Assembly: GCA_015501075.1 (NCBI GenBank)
Contig: JADNYJ010000225.1
Location: 1-57,002, forward strand
DNA: 57,002 bases
Direction: 5' to 3'
DNA from: Gymnopilus junonius
Taxonomy: Eukaryota > Basidiomycota > Agaricomycetes > Agaricales > Galerinaceae
Below are positions 10,646 to 20,897 of the stretch, in pieces (position 1 is the stretch's first letter; the number at the start of each line of letters is the position of its first letter). The translations under genes were made by a program, and so were the position numbers. Below the pieces are notes generated by a model that was given only the letters and a program-made list of their open reading frames with translations, was not told where the DNA came from and ran no database searches.

Positions 10646-11437
10646 TTATTTAGACCGTGTCATATTTTCGACGTCCTTCAGCCACTTTTGCAACTGTCCA
10701 CCCCACCCTCCTATCCTTTGCATCTTCCTTTTCATCGTGTTCGTTCCTTTGACACGGCTAAACTCGCGCAACCGTGCCTCATACCGTGGGCGAGAACTCC
10801 AGTGGTGAGTAATGCACCGCCAGATAATATAGAGGGAATCGGAAAAGGTTTGATGGCATCCAGGACTGCATTGTTCCGTCATATCAAACATACGCAGGAT
10901 GCTTCGCCAGATGATACGAGGGAGATAAAGAGCGAGAGGAGGATCGAGCCCTTGAATGATAGTTGGTAAGATAAGCGTCAGTGGACAAAAACAAGTACTG
11001 ACATATAACGTCTGTAGATTCCTCGAAAGGGATCTTTCCTCCCATGTTTACGTAGTTGCCATCCACAACCCACCCGCGCCCCGTGCCTTGTGCCATAGCC
11101 TCCCGAAGGCGCACTTGGAATTCATCAGGGGGACTTTCTACCCACCCAGGCTGATACATTATCTTGTCCATATCAATGTAAGGAACACCAAGTATCCGCG
11201 AAAGCGCGGTGGCAGTTGTGCTCTGAAGAAATGACGCCAACCTGCTCATAAAGTAACTCGCGCTTCATGAAGGCCGGCTACTTGCCTTTCCAACGCCTGC
11301 GGTAGGAATCCCTTAGCTCAATGTGCAGCATCGAAACCGGAGAAATAATACGCGCCGCTATTTCCAATAAGATGCACGCGATATCGCCCTCGGGCATCGC
11401 CCAGAAGCGGTAGAAATGATGATTGTGCGCCCTGCAT
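10646..11437 (-). CDS. FlaR-like P-loop kinase copy 2 (intact model)
   Basis: Four exons join in frame to 205 aa: 11437-11356, 11296-11286 (11 nt), 11222-11003, 10950-10646. The protein opens MQGAQSSFLPLLGDARG, then RVHLIGNSG + VGK + ST, so the Walker A motif GNSGVGKST is split over three exons. Downstream are ILGVPYIDMDKIMYQPGW, GWVVDGNY, and VIW+LDPPL, which correspond to the substrate-side and lid motifs of FlaR-type adenylate-kinase relatives. The C-terminus ends RIGGWGGQLQKWLKDVENM. Introns 1 and 2 start with GC (GCGCGT, GCAAGT); intron 3 starts GTCAGT. Presumably a cytosolic nucleoside/nucleotide kinase. Substrate is unknown. Confidence 0.75.
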
Positions 11438-11866
11438 GAGACCAGATGTGGTAATTGTAAAGTAACAAGGCTGTCGAAGTCTTCGCCTACCTTCCAGTGA
11501 ATTGAAGAAGTCGAGTCAGCGTTTCCCGTCTTTCTTACGGGACCGAATTTACCCCGTGGACGATTTAATTTAAAGTACTTGATATCAAAGCGCACGGACC
11601 CACGATCGTCGAACAAAGAGCGGATGCAAAAGTGTGAACCATGGCAGAGCCGGATTTCCAGGCAAACAGCCAACCCACAAAGCATTGCAAAAATGAGAAG
11701 AAAAGAAAGGCTGCAAATTTATTGCAGAAACATTATCGGTACATTTAAATGGAGCAATTTTTGACGCATAAGAAAAATCTGCAGGATGCCACTCCCGCAT
11801 CATCCCGTCCAAACTTTGGAATATGTCAGCGCAAGGATCCAACCAGAAACCAGAGAAAATTTACCT

Positions 11867-12669
11867 TCAATTAGATCGAAACATGTCCTCAACGTCCTTC
11901 AGCCACTTTTTCAAATCTCCGCCCCAGCCGCCGATCCTTCTCATCTTGCGCTTTTCCGCATTCCTTCCTTCGATTAAGCCGTACTCGGGTATTCGGTCTT
12001 CTAACCTCTTACGGATAGGAAAATGCCGGGTAATACACCACACAATGATACTCTTTTTCGAGAAGAAAACCTCTGAGAATCGTTCCTTGCACCCAGGGCT
12101 GCAGGGTTCTGTCAATCTAAGGAGTCGCCAGAAGGTACGCAAAAGCAAGCGCGGAAGATAGAGCGCTAGAGGTGGATCAAGCCCTAAATATGTTTTAAGA
12201 AATATATGAGTTGTAGTATAACAAAGAGATCCTTACAAATAACGTCAGTCGATTCTTCGAAGGCTATTCTCCCCCCTCTGTTATCATAGTTGCCATCGGC
12301 AATCCATCCTCTGGGGTCTTGATCCAATTCTGCACGAAGTTGGGCTCGAAATTCCTCCGCTGGTGTCTCTTTCCAGCCAGGCTTCCACATTACCCTGTCC
12401 ATGGATACGTAAGGCACCCTAGGATGCGAGCGAGAGTTATTCCGACTGTGCTCTGAAGGAACAACATGACTCATGAAGGATGGAGCACATCACACGAGTA
12501 AACTCGCATAATTTACCTTTCCAGCACCTAGGAAGGTATGTTCAAATCAGCATCTATAAAATTGTCAACCAAACATAAGTCTCTTACCGCTGTTACCAAC
12601 GATGTGGACACGAAAGCGTCCTTCCCCATCACCTAGGAGGGGAGGAAAATTAGGATGTGGAAGGGTCAT
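11867..12669 (-). CDS. FlaR-like P-loop kinase copy 3 (one frame lesion)
   Basis: Four exons match copy 2: 12669-12588 (82 nt), 12527-12517 (11-nt microexon), 12452-12237 and 12183-11867. The start reads MTLPHPNFPPLLGDGEG, then VHIVGNSG + AGK + ST. Intron 1 has a canonical GTAAGA donor and intron 2 GTAAAT, unlike copy 2. Exon 3 is 216 nt instead of 220: one base is missing at CTAGGGTGCC, where the other copies read CTTGGTGTNCC. As sequenced, ILG passes out of frame before VPYVSMDRVMW. The rest is well conserved (GWIADGNY, LDPPLALYLPR, RRIGGWGGDLKKW). It is either a recent pseudogene or a sequencing error. Confidence 0.65.
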
Positions 12670-14426
12670 GAAGTTTTAGCGTTATTCCCGGCCAAGATAC
12701 GCATATATATATGATGGACTGGGTAGCACACGGCGATGAAGGTCGAAACGTTGACCGCAGAATGAATGGAACGAGTCAAAGGTAATCACAGCGGGTGTTC
12801 TTAGCCGCTCCGTCTCCCACTCGGGCTAATACCTCCGAATTATCCATGTGACCGCGTTTATCACGGAGATACGACTCGAGTTATATCGGAGAACGTCAGT
12901 TTGCTACTTCTCTGATCATTTGAATCTGATCGACTGGCGAGCCAGGCTAACGACTCGACATAATCGGCACGCCCAACACGCGTCGCGATCAAGTCGTGAT
13001 CATCATCCATGGCCAGAAATTAAAATATTGTGTATGAGGATATGATCATCACCAATCGCTTCTTCACCTTGACAGTCGTTCCAGCCGTAGATGTCGGTGA
13101 ATGCGCTAATACGAAGACCAGGCTTCCATACTCAGTAACGACATTTGGAGGCCAGTTTTTTAGTTTGGTCTCAGGCTTTATTTTGGATGATGGATAGTTC
13201 TCAAGCCTATATATGCATCATATGTGATATGCCTTCCTCAGAATAATTTTCAAGCTTTGTCTAAGCATCTAGCTTTTCGCACTGCACAGTGGTCTGAACC
13301 CAGGCCGCATATTTACTCTGGTATTCACACTTCTGCAACTCTGAGGTTCTGAGAAGCCTTCTGCCCAATTTCCGTCCGTGGCGGCGATTCTCGGGCGGTG
13401 TTGCTTCGAGATCTACTAACTTCTACATGACTGCAGGCTGTAAGTACCAGCAATTCTAGAAAAATAAGGACTACTTCCACCAGCGCCCATACATCAGTAC
13501 GTGGACGGAATAAAATTCCAGATTATAACGATATAATAGGATCCATTTTACGAACCTCGTGGGTACTCGCAAGTAGCTCAGACGAGATGGCTCTGTAATC
13601 GTTCAGAAGCCAAATACCAGGTATTGTTTCAAGCTCCAGCCGGTGGCGTATCAACACTGCATAGCCAAAACGACTTGCGGTGTCATTCTAGACAAACTGG
13701 CGCAGAATTGAAATCATTCAAGTCAGAACGGTTTATACGAATGGAAACTGTGATTCTTTGGAAAAAGGTGTTCCTAGCAGATATCGAGGAGCTGGCTCGT
13801 CAACACATAAGTATTATATTCTAGCTTATATCTTTGCATGCAATTACCATGCACCTGTATTCATGCATTTAGCAGCTAGCTCGCGGCCTGGGGTAATGAA
13901 GCTTCAAGCATTTGCTTTATCAAAATCGCTTCGAGGCTTCTTCGTTATCCTCATACATCGGGCTATCCACCTCCAGCTCGGATTCAGGGTTCAGGATTCA
14001 AGATTCTGTCATTCAGATCCTCGAGTTCGGGATTTGAGGTAACCTGAACCGAGTCATCAATCTGTCGAAGTAAGCTTTACATCACGATGGTACTTGGTGA
14101 AGCTGCAGAATGCAGGAACTTGAAAGCCAACATTCTGTGTAGTAAGGGTATCTCATCGTTCCTCGCACGATGCTTGTTCGATAATAGACTGCAGTATAAA
14201 AAGAACAGAAGGCAATCAAGGCACTGTGCAATCCGGGGTAGACGGATTTGATTGAGTCACCGAATGGTAGGAGACTAAGTATGTATGACCATGGAATGAT
14301 TATGATTATGTTGGTGCCATGTTATACATTGCATCTGACGTAAAAGAGATCATGCATAGAACATCAAAACTCTAGAACTTGTAATGAGCAAGCGAAAAAC
14401 AAACAGAGACAACCCACAGCAAAGCA
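12670..14426. other. intergenic, no gene recognised
   Basis: About 1.7 kb with no exon that can be assigned to a family. A GGTTCAGGATTCAAGATTC-like degenerate repeat lies near 13980-14015. The part after about 14170 probably contains the 3' region of the minus-strand gene ending at 14427. Confidence 0.4.
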
Positions 14427-15904
14427 TCAACCACCCCTAGAAGACCCCCTCTGCTCTCTTCGTCCAGATGACTTCGTCGCAGCATACTGATACGCCCCTT
14501 GCTGCGGTCCTCCTTGTTCTTGACGATAACTGTACGCGTCGTCCGCCGGCTGCTGCTGCCGCTGATCCTGGTACTGATACTGATACTGCGGATTGGCAGG
14601 TGGGAGTTGGGCAGGAGGCGAAGGGGGGTTTGGAGCGGGGACAGCGAAGGACGATGCACCCTCCGGCGGTGGAAGATGGAACGGAGCTGGAGACTGAGAC
14701 TGAGACTGAGCATAAGGCCGATTTGCGGCTTCGGAGGATAAGTATGATAGGGCGCTCTCAGAAGGGCCTGGCGATACGACCTGCTGCTGCTGATTTGAAT
14801 TTTGATTTTGATTTTGCTGATAATACGCCGGAGGGAGCTGGGCAGGTGGGGAAGGCGGATTGGGCGCTGGAACTGCGAACGGTGAAGCATCTTGCCGCGG
14901 TGGTACAGCTTGAGGGGCAGCTTGATTTGCCCGTACGGAGGATAAGTAAGACAAGGCGTTTTCAGAACCGACTTGTGTGGAAGACTGTCCATCAGAGAGC
15001 AATGACTGCCGACGACCAGGCGATGGAACGGGGGTTTGGCGGGGCCGGGGAGGAGGTATGGGTATAGGGGCCTGCTGCCTGCGGGACCGTTGACTATTCG
15101 CTCCAGCTGAAGGCGCAACGTTCCGCATCTGTGTCGCACTGTTTGCATACGGCAAAGGCTCAGGAGAGTACATTGCTAGTCCTGGATGTTGAGGTACACC
15201 GGGGACAGGCTGCTTGTGCTGAATATACGAATTGCCTTCGGAAGGGGTTGGTTGAGGGAAGGGATCAATGCCGAATAGTGGTTGAGGTTGAATCGTAGAT
15301 TTTCGCTGGATTTTCGATCGACCAGAAAAACGGCCTGTGTTGACACTGCCCGCTTCAGACGGAGGTGGTGGTTCAGAACGTTCAGGCTGCCTGGTTGGGG
15401 CCCGGTAGCGTGTAGAATACGATAAAGGACGAGGTCCTAAATGAAGATAGAGATTAAGCCGAAAACGTCACTGATAACATAGAAAGTCATACCTGGAGGC
15501 ATGACGCGCCTTTCTTCCTTTCGAGATAACATGAAGCAGCACAGCAGTGCTACTAACAGCATTCCACCTGATGCTGCAATGCCAGGTATAAAGTATTTGT
15601 CATGAATGATATCGGTATTTGCAGTTCGCCTTGATAGATCGATAAGGAGAGCTGAGGGTGTCGGGACTGCAGTAGAGGATGAAAGGTCGTCTCCGACCAG
15701 CGGGGAGGCGTAAGCTCTAGAAAAGCCATCCAAGGATCGATAATCCGTCAGAATGAGGATAGCGAAGAACCTCAACAGAACAGTCTGGTGCTGGCGATGG
15801 CGATGGCTCTGAGTCGAGGTAGACCCCATCCCCATCCCAAAGGACTGCTGAGCAGCTGGGTGAGGAGTGCTGTGGTATGAAGCATCCTCAACGTCGTGCT
15901 CCAT
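14427..15904 (-). CDS. Pro/Gln-rich single-pass membrane protein D
   Basis: Two exons join in frame to 473 aa: 15904-15493 and 15436-14427. The start chosen is ATG at 15904 (MEHDVEDASYHS); two codons upstream is only GTG. A hydrophobic segment near residues 40-60 (VLLRFFAILIL) may be a signal anchor. The clear membrane helix is FIPGIAASGGMLLVALLCCF, followed by SRKEERR. The tail of about 340 residues is Pro/Gln/Ser-rich and includes two copies of a module of about 65 residues with ALSYLSS.., then FAVPAPNPPSPPAQLPPA. It ends in SSGRREQRGSSRGG. No catalytic domain is seen. Membrane layout resembles proteins A and B, but the ectodomain is much shorter. Confidence 0.7.
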
Positions 15905-16424
15905 GGGCACGATCCAAAATTACGACATCAGCGTCCCAATTCTGTACCCAGCCCTGTTTGGCATCGATCCTGGGCACGATGCATGCTTCTGTGACACATT
16001 CATATTCCGAGGGTTCAAATGTCGAAGATGGTAGAACACCATTGGAATTGGGCAGAAACGGCTACAGCACGGTAGTGTCGCATAAAAACATTGTAGGAAA
16101 ATAGATTTCGTGAGAGCTGGAAGCGCGACAAAGTGGCGATCGAGGAGAAAACATGAGGATTGAAGAAAACTGACAATATGCGTAGTTTCTCATCACGTGT
16201 TATTTCACATAACGCGTTTAGGAGACTAGGGTGGCCGATTATTCTGAACGGGCAGCTGAGCAGATATCCACAGATTTTATATCAAATTTACGATATTATT
16301 CTACTAAAGTATGACACATTAACCTTGGCCTTGTATATACATTTTTCCTAGGTTGCTCCTCACTTACTGGGGAGGATCAATGTCATTCAGCTGGTAAATA
16401 ATGTGCAGAGACACTCACAAGCAG
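15905..16424. other. promoter region of membrane protein D; no gene
   Basis: Upstream sequence of the minus-strand gene starting at 15904. It contains TCATCACGTGTTA near 16190, a CACGTG-type box. No coding feature is supported. Confidence 0.35.
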
Positions 16425-16722
16425 CATGCACAGCTCCTTTAAAGAGTGTAGCTACACCCTGTTGAGTAAGCGCAGAGCATTCGTAGTACTTTTGCCCAAT
16501 GATGTCTCTACACAGAAGCTCACCTTCTGCGTAACTAATCGGTGTAAGATTTCTAGAGTACTCTGTTTATCCTACAAGTCCAGAAATAAAGAAAGATTTT
16601 GCAAAGCTTAATTATTATATAGATCCCGGACAACCTCGGGGTCATCGCAAAGATTGATCTTGGTCCCAACGAGCCAATCTTTGCATTCAATGGTTTGTGA
16701 TACCAGATTTCAGGATACCACT
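16425..16722 (-). pseudogene. Rho-family GTPase relic (exons 6-7 only)
   Basis: Two exon remnants of a Rac/Rho-like GTPase. The first begins TGG at 16720 with WYPEIWYHKPLNAKI and loses frame by one base before LVGTKINLCDDPEVV. The second (about 16430-16563) reads TPISYAEGELL and KYYECSALTQQGVATL. P-loop and switch exons are missing. It is the most degraded member of the array. Confidence 0.6.
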
Positions 16723-16939
16723 GTTCGTAATAAGTTATAACTGGTCAACTGAACGTAAGGCAGACCAGATCATATCCTAAGTCCTAAAATACTCTTTCGA
16801 GTGCGGGGACCTGGGGAACTGCAGACAAGGACAAATTTTCAAGTGATGATGCAGGAAGAATACTTTTTGTTTTCTTTCAATGAATGGCCAGTTCAAAGTA
16901 AAAGCTTGAATATAGATTGAATCTATCCGATGAAGGAGG

Positions 16940-17856
16940 ACTTACTAAACAGACTCAAGGTTTCCCCAAAAACCGTCACCAGACCTTGACGAGTGACCGC
17001 CGAACATTCAAAATATCGGACTGCATCTATATCCTTCGCATTGTGTCTCTTGCAAATAGGTGATTGGTGCCATATGACTGGATGAAGCTGTCAGCTGTAA
17101 CGTCCACCAACTGACACCAATACTGCACATGTAACGTTTTATGCTCACTGATTGGTCAAGTCATCCACGATTTCACGGTCGTCGCGTAGGTCCAATTTCG
17201 TTCCAACAAGTACAATCTTTGCAGATGAAGGTCCGTGGTACCTTACTTCCGAATACCACTGCATGTACAGCTCGAGTCATATCGAATATTTTAGCAAATA
17301 AGATTATAGTAAGAACCTTTGTCCTCACGCTCTCATAGCTTTCCGAATCGGTCAATGAGAAGCATATGAAGAAAACATCTGTCTGAGGATAATACAAGGG
17401 TCTGAGGCGGTCGTGATAGGGATGACCGGGTGTCTCGAACAACTCAATTGTGAAATTGGTGCCAGCGACAGTGCAACGCAAGGTGTAGGTCCCAAAAGCT
17501 GCATATCTCTTCAGCTGACATGCCTTCAGAAATGATGGATTGGCAGACATACACAAGGGAATGTAATTAACCTAGATGGGACATGGGACATTCCTCAGAT
17601 TGCGAAAATAATAAATATGTAGGGCGCTGACTGGTATATTCTCATCGGTCGCAAATGCTTTACAAAATGGAGGTCTAGATGTAATAATTGTATCAATAAA
17701 CTTTGGACTGGTAATTCAGCAATGATGACTTTACTTACTTTTCCAACACCCTGGTCACCCACGAGAATGACTATCAAGCAGTTTAAGGCAATTACTCAGA
17801 TTGCATTAACCACGTAGGAACTGTTTGAATGACTCACATTTGACAGTTTGGCGCAT
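16940..17856 (-). pseudogene. atypical Rho-family GTPase relic
   Basis: Exons align with the intact paralog at 20898-21943: 17856-17838 (MRQTVK), 17770-17739 (FILVGDQGVGK), 17674-17632 (43 nt instead of 42, one extra base inside ..SIL..KAFATDENIP), a VNYIP mini-exon near 17570, a switch II exon with LFETPGHPYHDRLRP and FSLTDSESYESVRTK, 17258-17149 (WYSEVRYHGPSSAKIVLVG, then TKLDLRDD), and an exon with YFECSAVTRQGL. Exon 7 shifts frame before AKDIDAVRYF and no CAAX exon is found. Two frame lesions make this a pseudogene. The switch II DTAGQ equivalent is ETPGH and the Gly12 equivalent is Gln. Confidence 0.75.
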
Positions 17857-18199
17857 GAAGATTTTTACCCGTTGGAGTAGGCCAATCAAGCCTACCCTAG
17901 CAGCTGAGGTCTGGCAAGACTCAGAGACGCGTTGAGCAGGCGCGCGGTCTAGCAAGCACGCAATGGCAGGAGCCAAGCAAGGATGTCCTCATCACAGGAC
18001 CGTGTCTGTCTACATATGGACAGGCTGTGCTACCAATGGCATCTAATCTAATCAGGACTCGGCTAGCTCGGGCCAGAGTCCACTACTACACCATTTATGT
18101 GCTGAGTTACTGTAGCATTGAAGGTAAAAGGAGGGCCAGCTCATAGAATTAACAGCCTGTCGTGTTGAGAAAAGAAAATGAGGAAACATACTGATATCT

Positions 18200-18354
18200 G
18201 TCAAGGGTAAGAACTCAATCTGACCTTAAAGACTAAGTACATCGGTCGCGTACGACATGAAAAGGGTGCTCGGGAAGGGTCAGAGGCAACCCCTCGCTTA
18301 GTAGTGATGCAGAAGGGACTACCTTGCCAACGCCAGAGTCACCTACAGGTACAA
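18200..18354 (-). pseudogene. Rho-family GTPase relic (P-loop exon and part of next exon)
   Basis: A 32-nt exon at 18354-18323 encodes [11 protein letters not shown], with the same length and phase as the P-loop exon of every other copy. A degraded counterpart of the TCLLTSYT exon (FMSYATDVLS) follows near 18210-18260. Nothing further is readable, so this is a fragment lying between two larger copies. Confidence 0.5.
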
Positions 18355-18700
18355 CTTCCACGAGAGACAGGGTTCAGTTACACTGCAGCAACAGAATAAT
18401 AATGACTTTTGATACTTCGCACAAACATATCTAGCGCTGATGAGGGTTCAAGGTCAAGAGAGTCTCACGCAGAGGAATGATGTCAAAATCGGATACCATT
18501 GAGCAGGCCACAGTCAAAAATCGATGTCTTTTATTTAATACTTTCTGACAGGCTCGTCTCTATCTCAATGAGATAATGGTCAGCGCTGACACATCTTATT
18601 ATTATATGTCCATTGGAAGATGTTAAGTTTTGGGTATGTATACCCCCTATTCTGATGAAAGATATTAGGAAATTCAAGGTTTAAGTTGCTGCGTGGTCAG

Positions 18701-20485
18701 TTAGGCAATAATGCAAGATTCTTTTTTTGCCTTCGCCGGCGGAGGGGGAGAATCGACTTGACAGAAAAAAAATTAGCACGCAATCTAATAAATATCGCCA
18801 TCAAGTTCAGTACTCACTGACAGCAAGCACAGCTTCCTGAAAAACATTATCCAGCCCTTGTCGGGTGAAAGCAGAACATTCACAATATTTGGAAACACCA
18901 ATGTCTTTCGACATCGCTATGCCTTGTGCGTAGCTAACTGGCGCCATTTGTCTGTATTTCGAAGATATCAAAAGAGCACATTCGTGCTGCCTTCTTAAAT
19001 TTCAGTCAACAGTATTCACCTGTCGGCCAATCTCTGGAGGGTCTCAGGGTTGTCACGTAGATCAAGCTTGGTGCCTACGAGCAGGATCTTTGCAGTCGAC
19101 CGTCCATGATGTATAACTTCGGGGTACTGTAAATAACCCGTTCTGTGTGGGAACGGTATAAGACGAGGGGAAATCCGAAGGAACCGAGTAAGATGATTGA
19201 CGGAACAATCAAATACTAGGGTACTATGTCCAAGTAGATAGTGGTGAAAAGAAAATAAGTCTTGATGTTTTGAGGGTGTTTGGTGGAATAAGAGATCCTA
19301 AGGATCACCTCGAGTGTCCTTAGCGAGCTCAAATGAGAGAATACGAGTGGGTAAGGAACTTTCGGTAGATCCTGAAGTGTCCTGTACCCGTGAGAAAGTG
19401 AATAAATGTAGAACTTTGACTTCTTCGCAAGTCGGATAGAGCTCTTGTAGCTCTCGTTTTGAGTGGGGAAAAATGCACTGAAATTCACCGAAGAAAATAT
19501 GTAGCTACTACATGGTTTATATACCTCTTTTAGCTACGAAAATTTCCTTGAAATTTTTATAGGAATAAATCTAAGGCTGAAATTTGAATGGGGACAAGTC
19601 AGGGCGCCAAAGAGATGAATGAAGGAATAAGAAATTAGCGAGGTGGTTGCCCTGACAAGGAATAAAGTAAAAGGAAACTTATACATATATGGTAATTTTC
19701 TGTAATCACGTTGCCAGTGCGAGTTGAGCAGGTGGACGGAAACAAATTCTTTCAATTCAGTGGCTTCGAGCTGGGCCGTTGGCGGTGTCGCAGCTGACTC
19801 ACTAATAGATCGAGGTGAGTCTGCCGCCGTAACGATTTTGCGTAATTCCGTGCTCAGACGGAGTACCGTCTCCACAGTACCACTGTCAAACAGCATGAAT
19901 TACCTGCGTGATAGCATAATGGAAATTGACCTTTGTCCTAACGCTCTCGTAACTCTCCGGGTTCATAATAGAAAAACATAGGAGAAAAACATCTGTTTGC
20001 GGATAGCTTAAAGGTCGAAGGCGATCGTATTCTGGCAGCCCAGGACAATGGAAAATTTCAAGGGTGACCGCAATATCGCTTATTGAACACTCTACTGTAT
20101 AGTGATCCCAAACTGGCAAGCAAAATGTTCATTAGTTTTAAAAATAATTGAATAAGGTATGGATAGCATAGATGCTGACCATTGGGGAAATAGGCCGGTT
20201 GGAGAAAAGATTCGATTAGCTATTAAATCCCAAAGGTAGAACCAAACACTCGGCTTACTGGAAAATCGCCTCCATACCAATACGACAAGACGATGCATTT
20301 CTGTAAAGGACAGAATTAATGATGATCAGTGATTTGATAAATGCGTATGCTTGTTCACCTTGCCAACACAAGAGTCACCTACGATTGAAACTTTAACAAG
20401 AATCGTAAACGTGAAAGGTCAATAAGTTGCACGGATATGGGGAGGAGATGAGCAACTGACTTCGAATACTTCGTCGAGATCCCAT
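18701..20485 (-). CDS. Rho-family pseudo-GTPase with CAAX box (intact frame, dead site)
   Basis: Eight exons join in frame to 205 aa: 20485-20461, 20390-20359, 20300-20259, 20219-20180, 20112-19931, 19126-19020, 18951-18818, 18756-18701. Visible blocks are [72 protein letters not shown] and [13 protein letters not shown], and it ends in a prenylation box CIIA. Compared with Rac/Rho, the P-loop Thr17 is Lys, Asp57 of DxxG is His and Gln61 is Leu, so Mg2+ binding and hydrolysis should fail. The TKLD and CSA base-binding motifs are kept. Intron 5 is about 800 nt, far longer than the others. Expression is unproven. Confidence 0.65.
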
Positions 20486-20897
20486 GGATGTAGGCTGATG
20501 TACATACATGCGAGGTTTTTAAAAATCAAGAGGTTTTATTCTCCCAGTGGAACTCGACATGAGTAATTGTGAACAAATTACAGTCAAAAACTGACAGTAT
20601 TCCACCTTGACAGCTTGCCCTTTTTTCCCGACAGGCTATGTCTTCGTTAAGCAGATGAAGAGTCTAAGAATAGTAAGAGGAAGTCGTGAATAAAAGCAAG
20701 ATGACCGTGATGCAACAGTTGTTTATCAGCGCCAGCGCCCGTCTCATTGAGTGGCATATGTCATTGTCATAGAAATTCAAAACTGCTGTTACATCGCCTC
20801 CTGTTACTTCTCATCCTATTACACGAATGAATACCTGGATTTGCTTTGGCTCTTGTTCTTTGTGAAGAGGTTATGTGACGACATTGCAATTGCACAT

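Noticed and set aside
14372..15148. 258-codon minus-strand frame and 199-codon plus-strand frame in the Pro/Gln-rich region
   Set aside because: Both are alternative frames of the repeat tail of membrane protein D; only the chosen frame continues through the upstream exon in phase.
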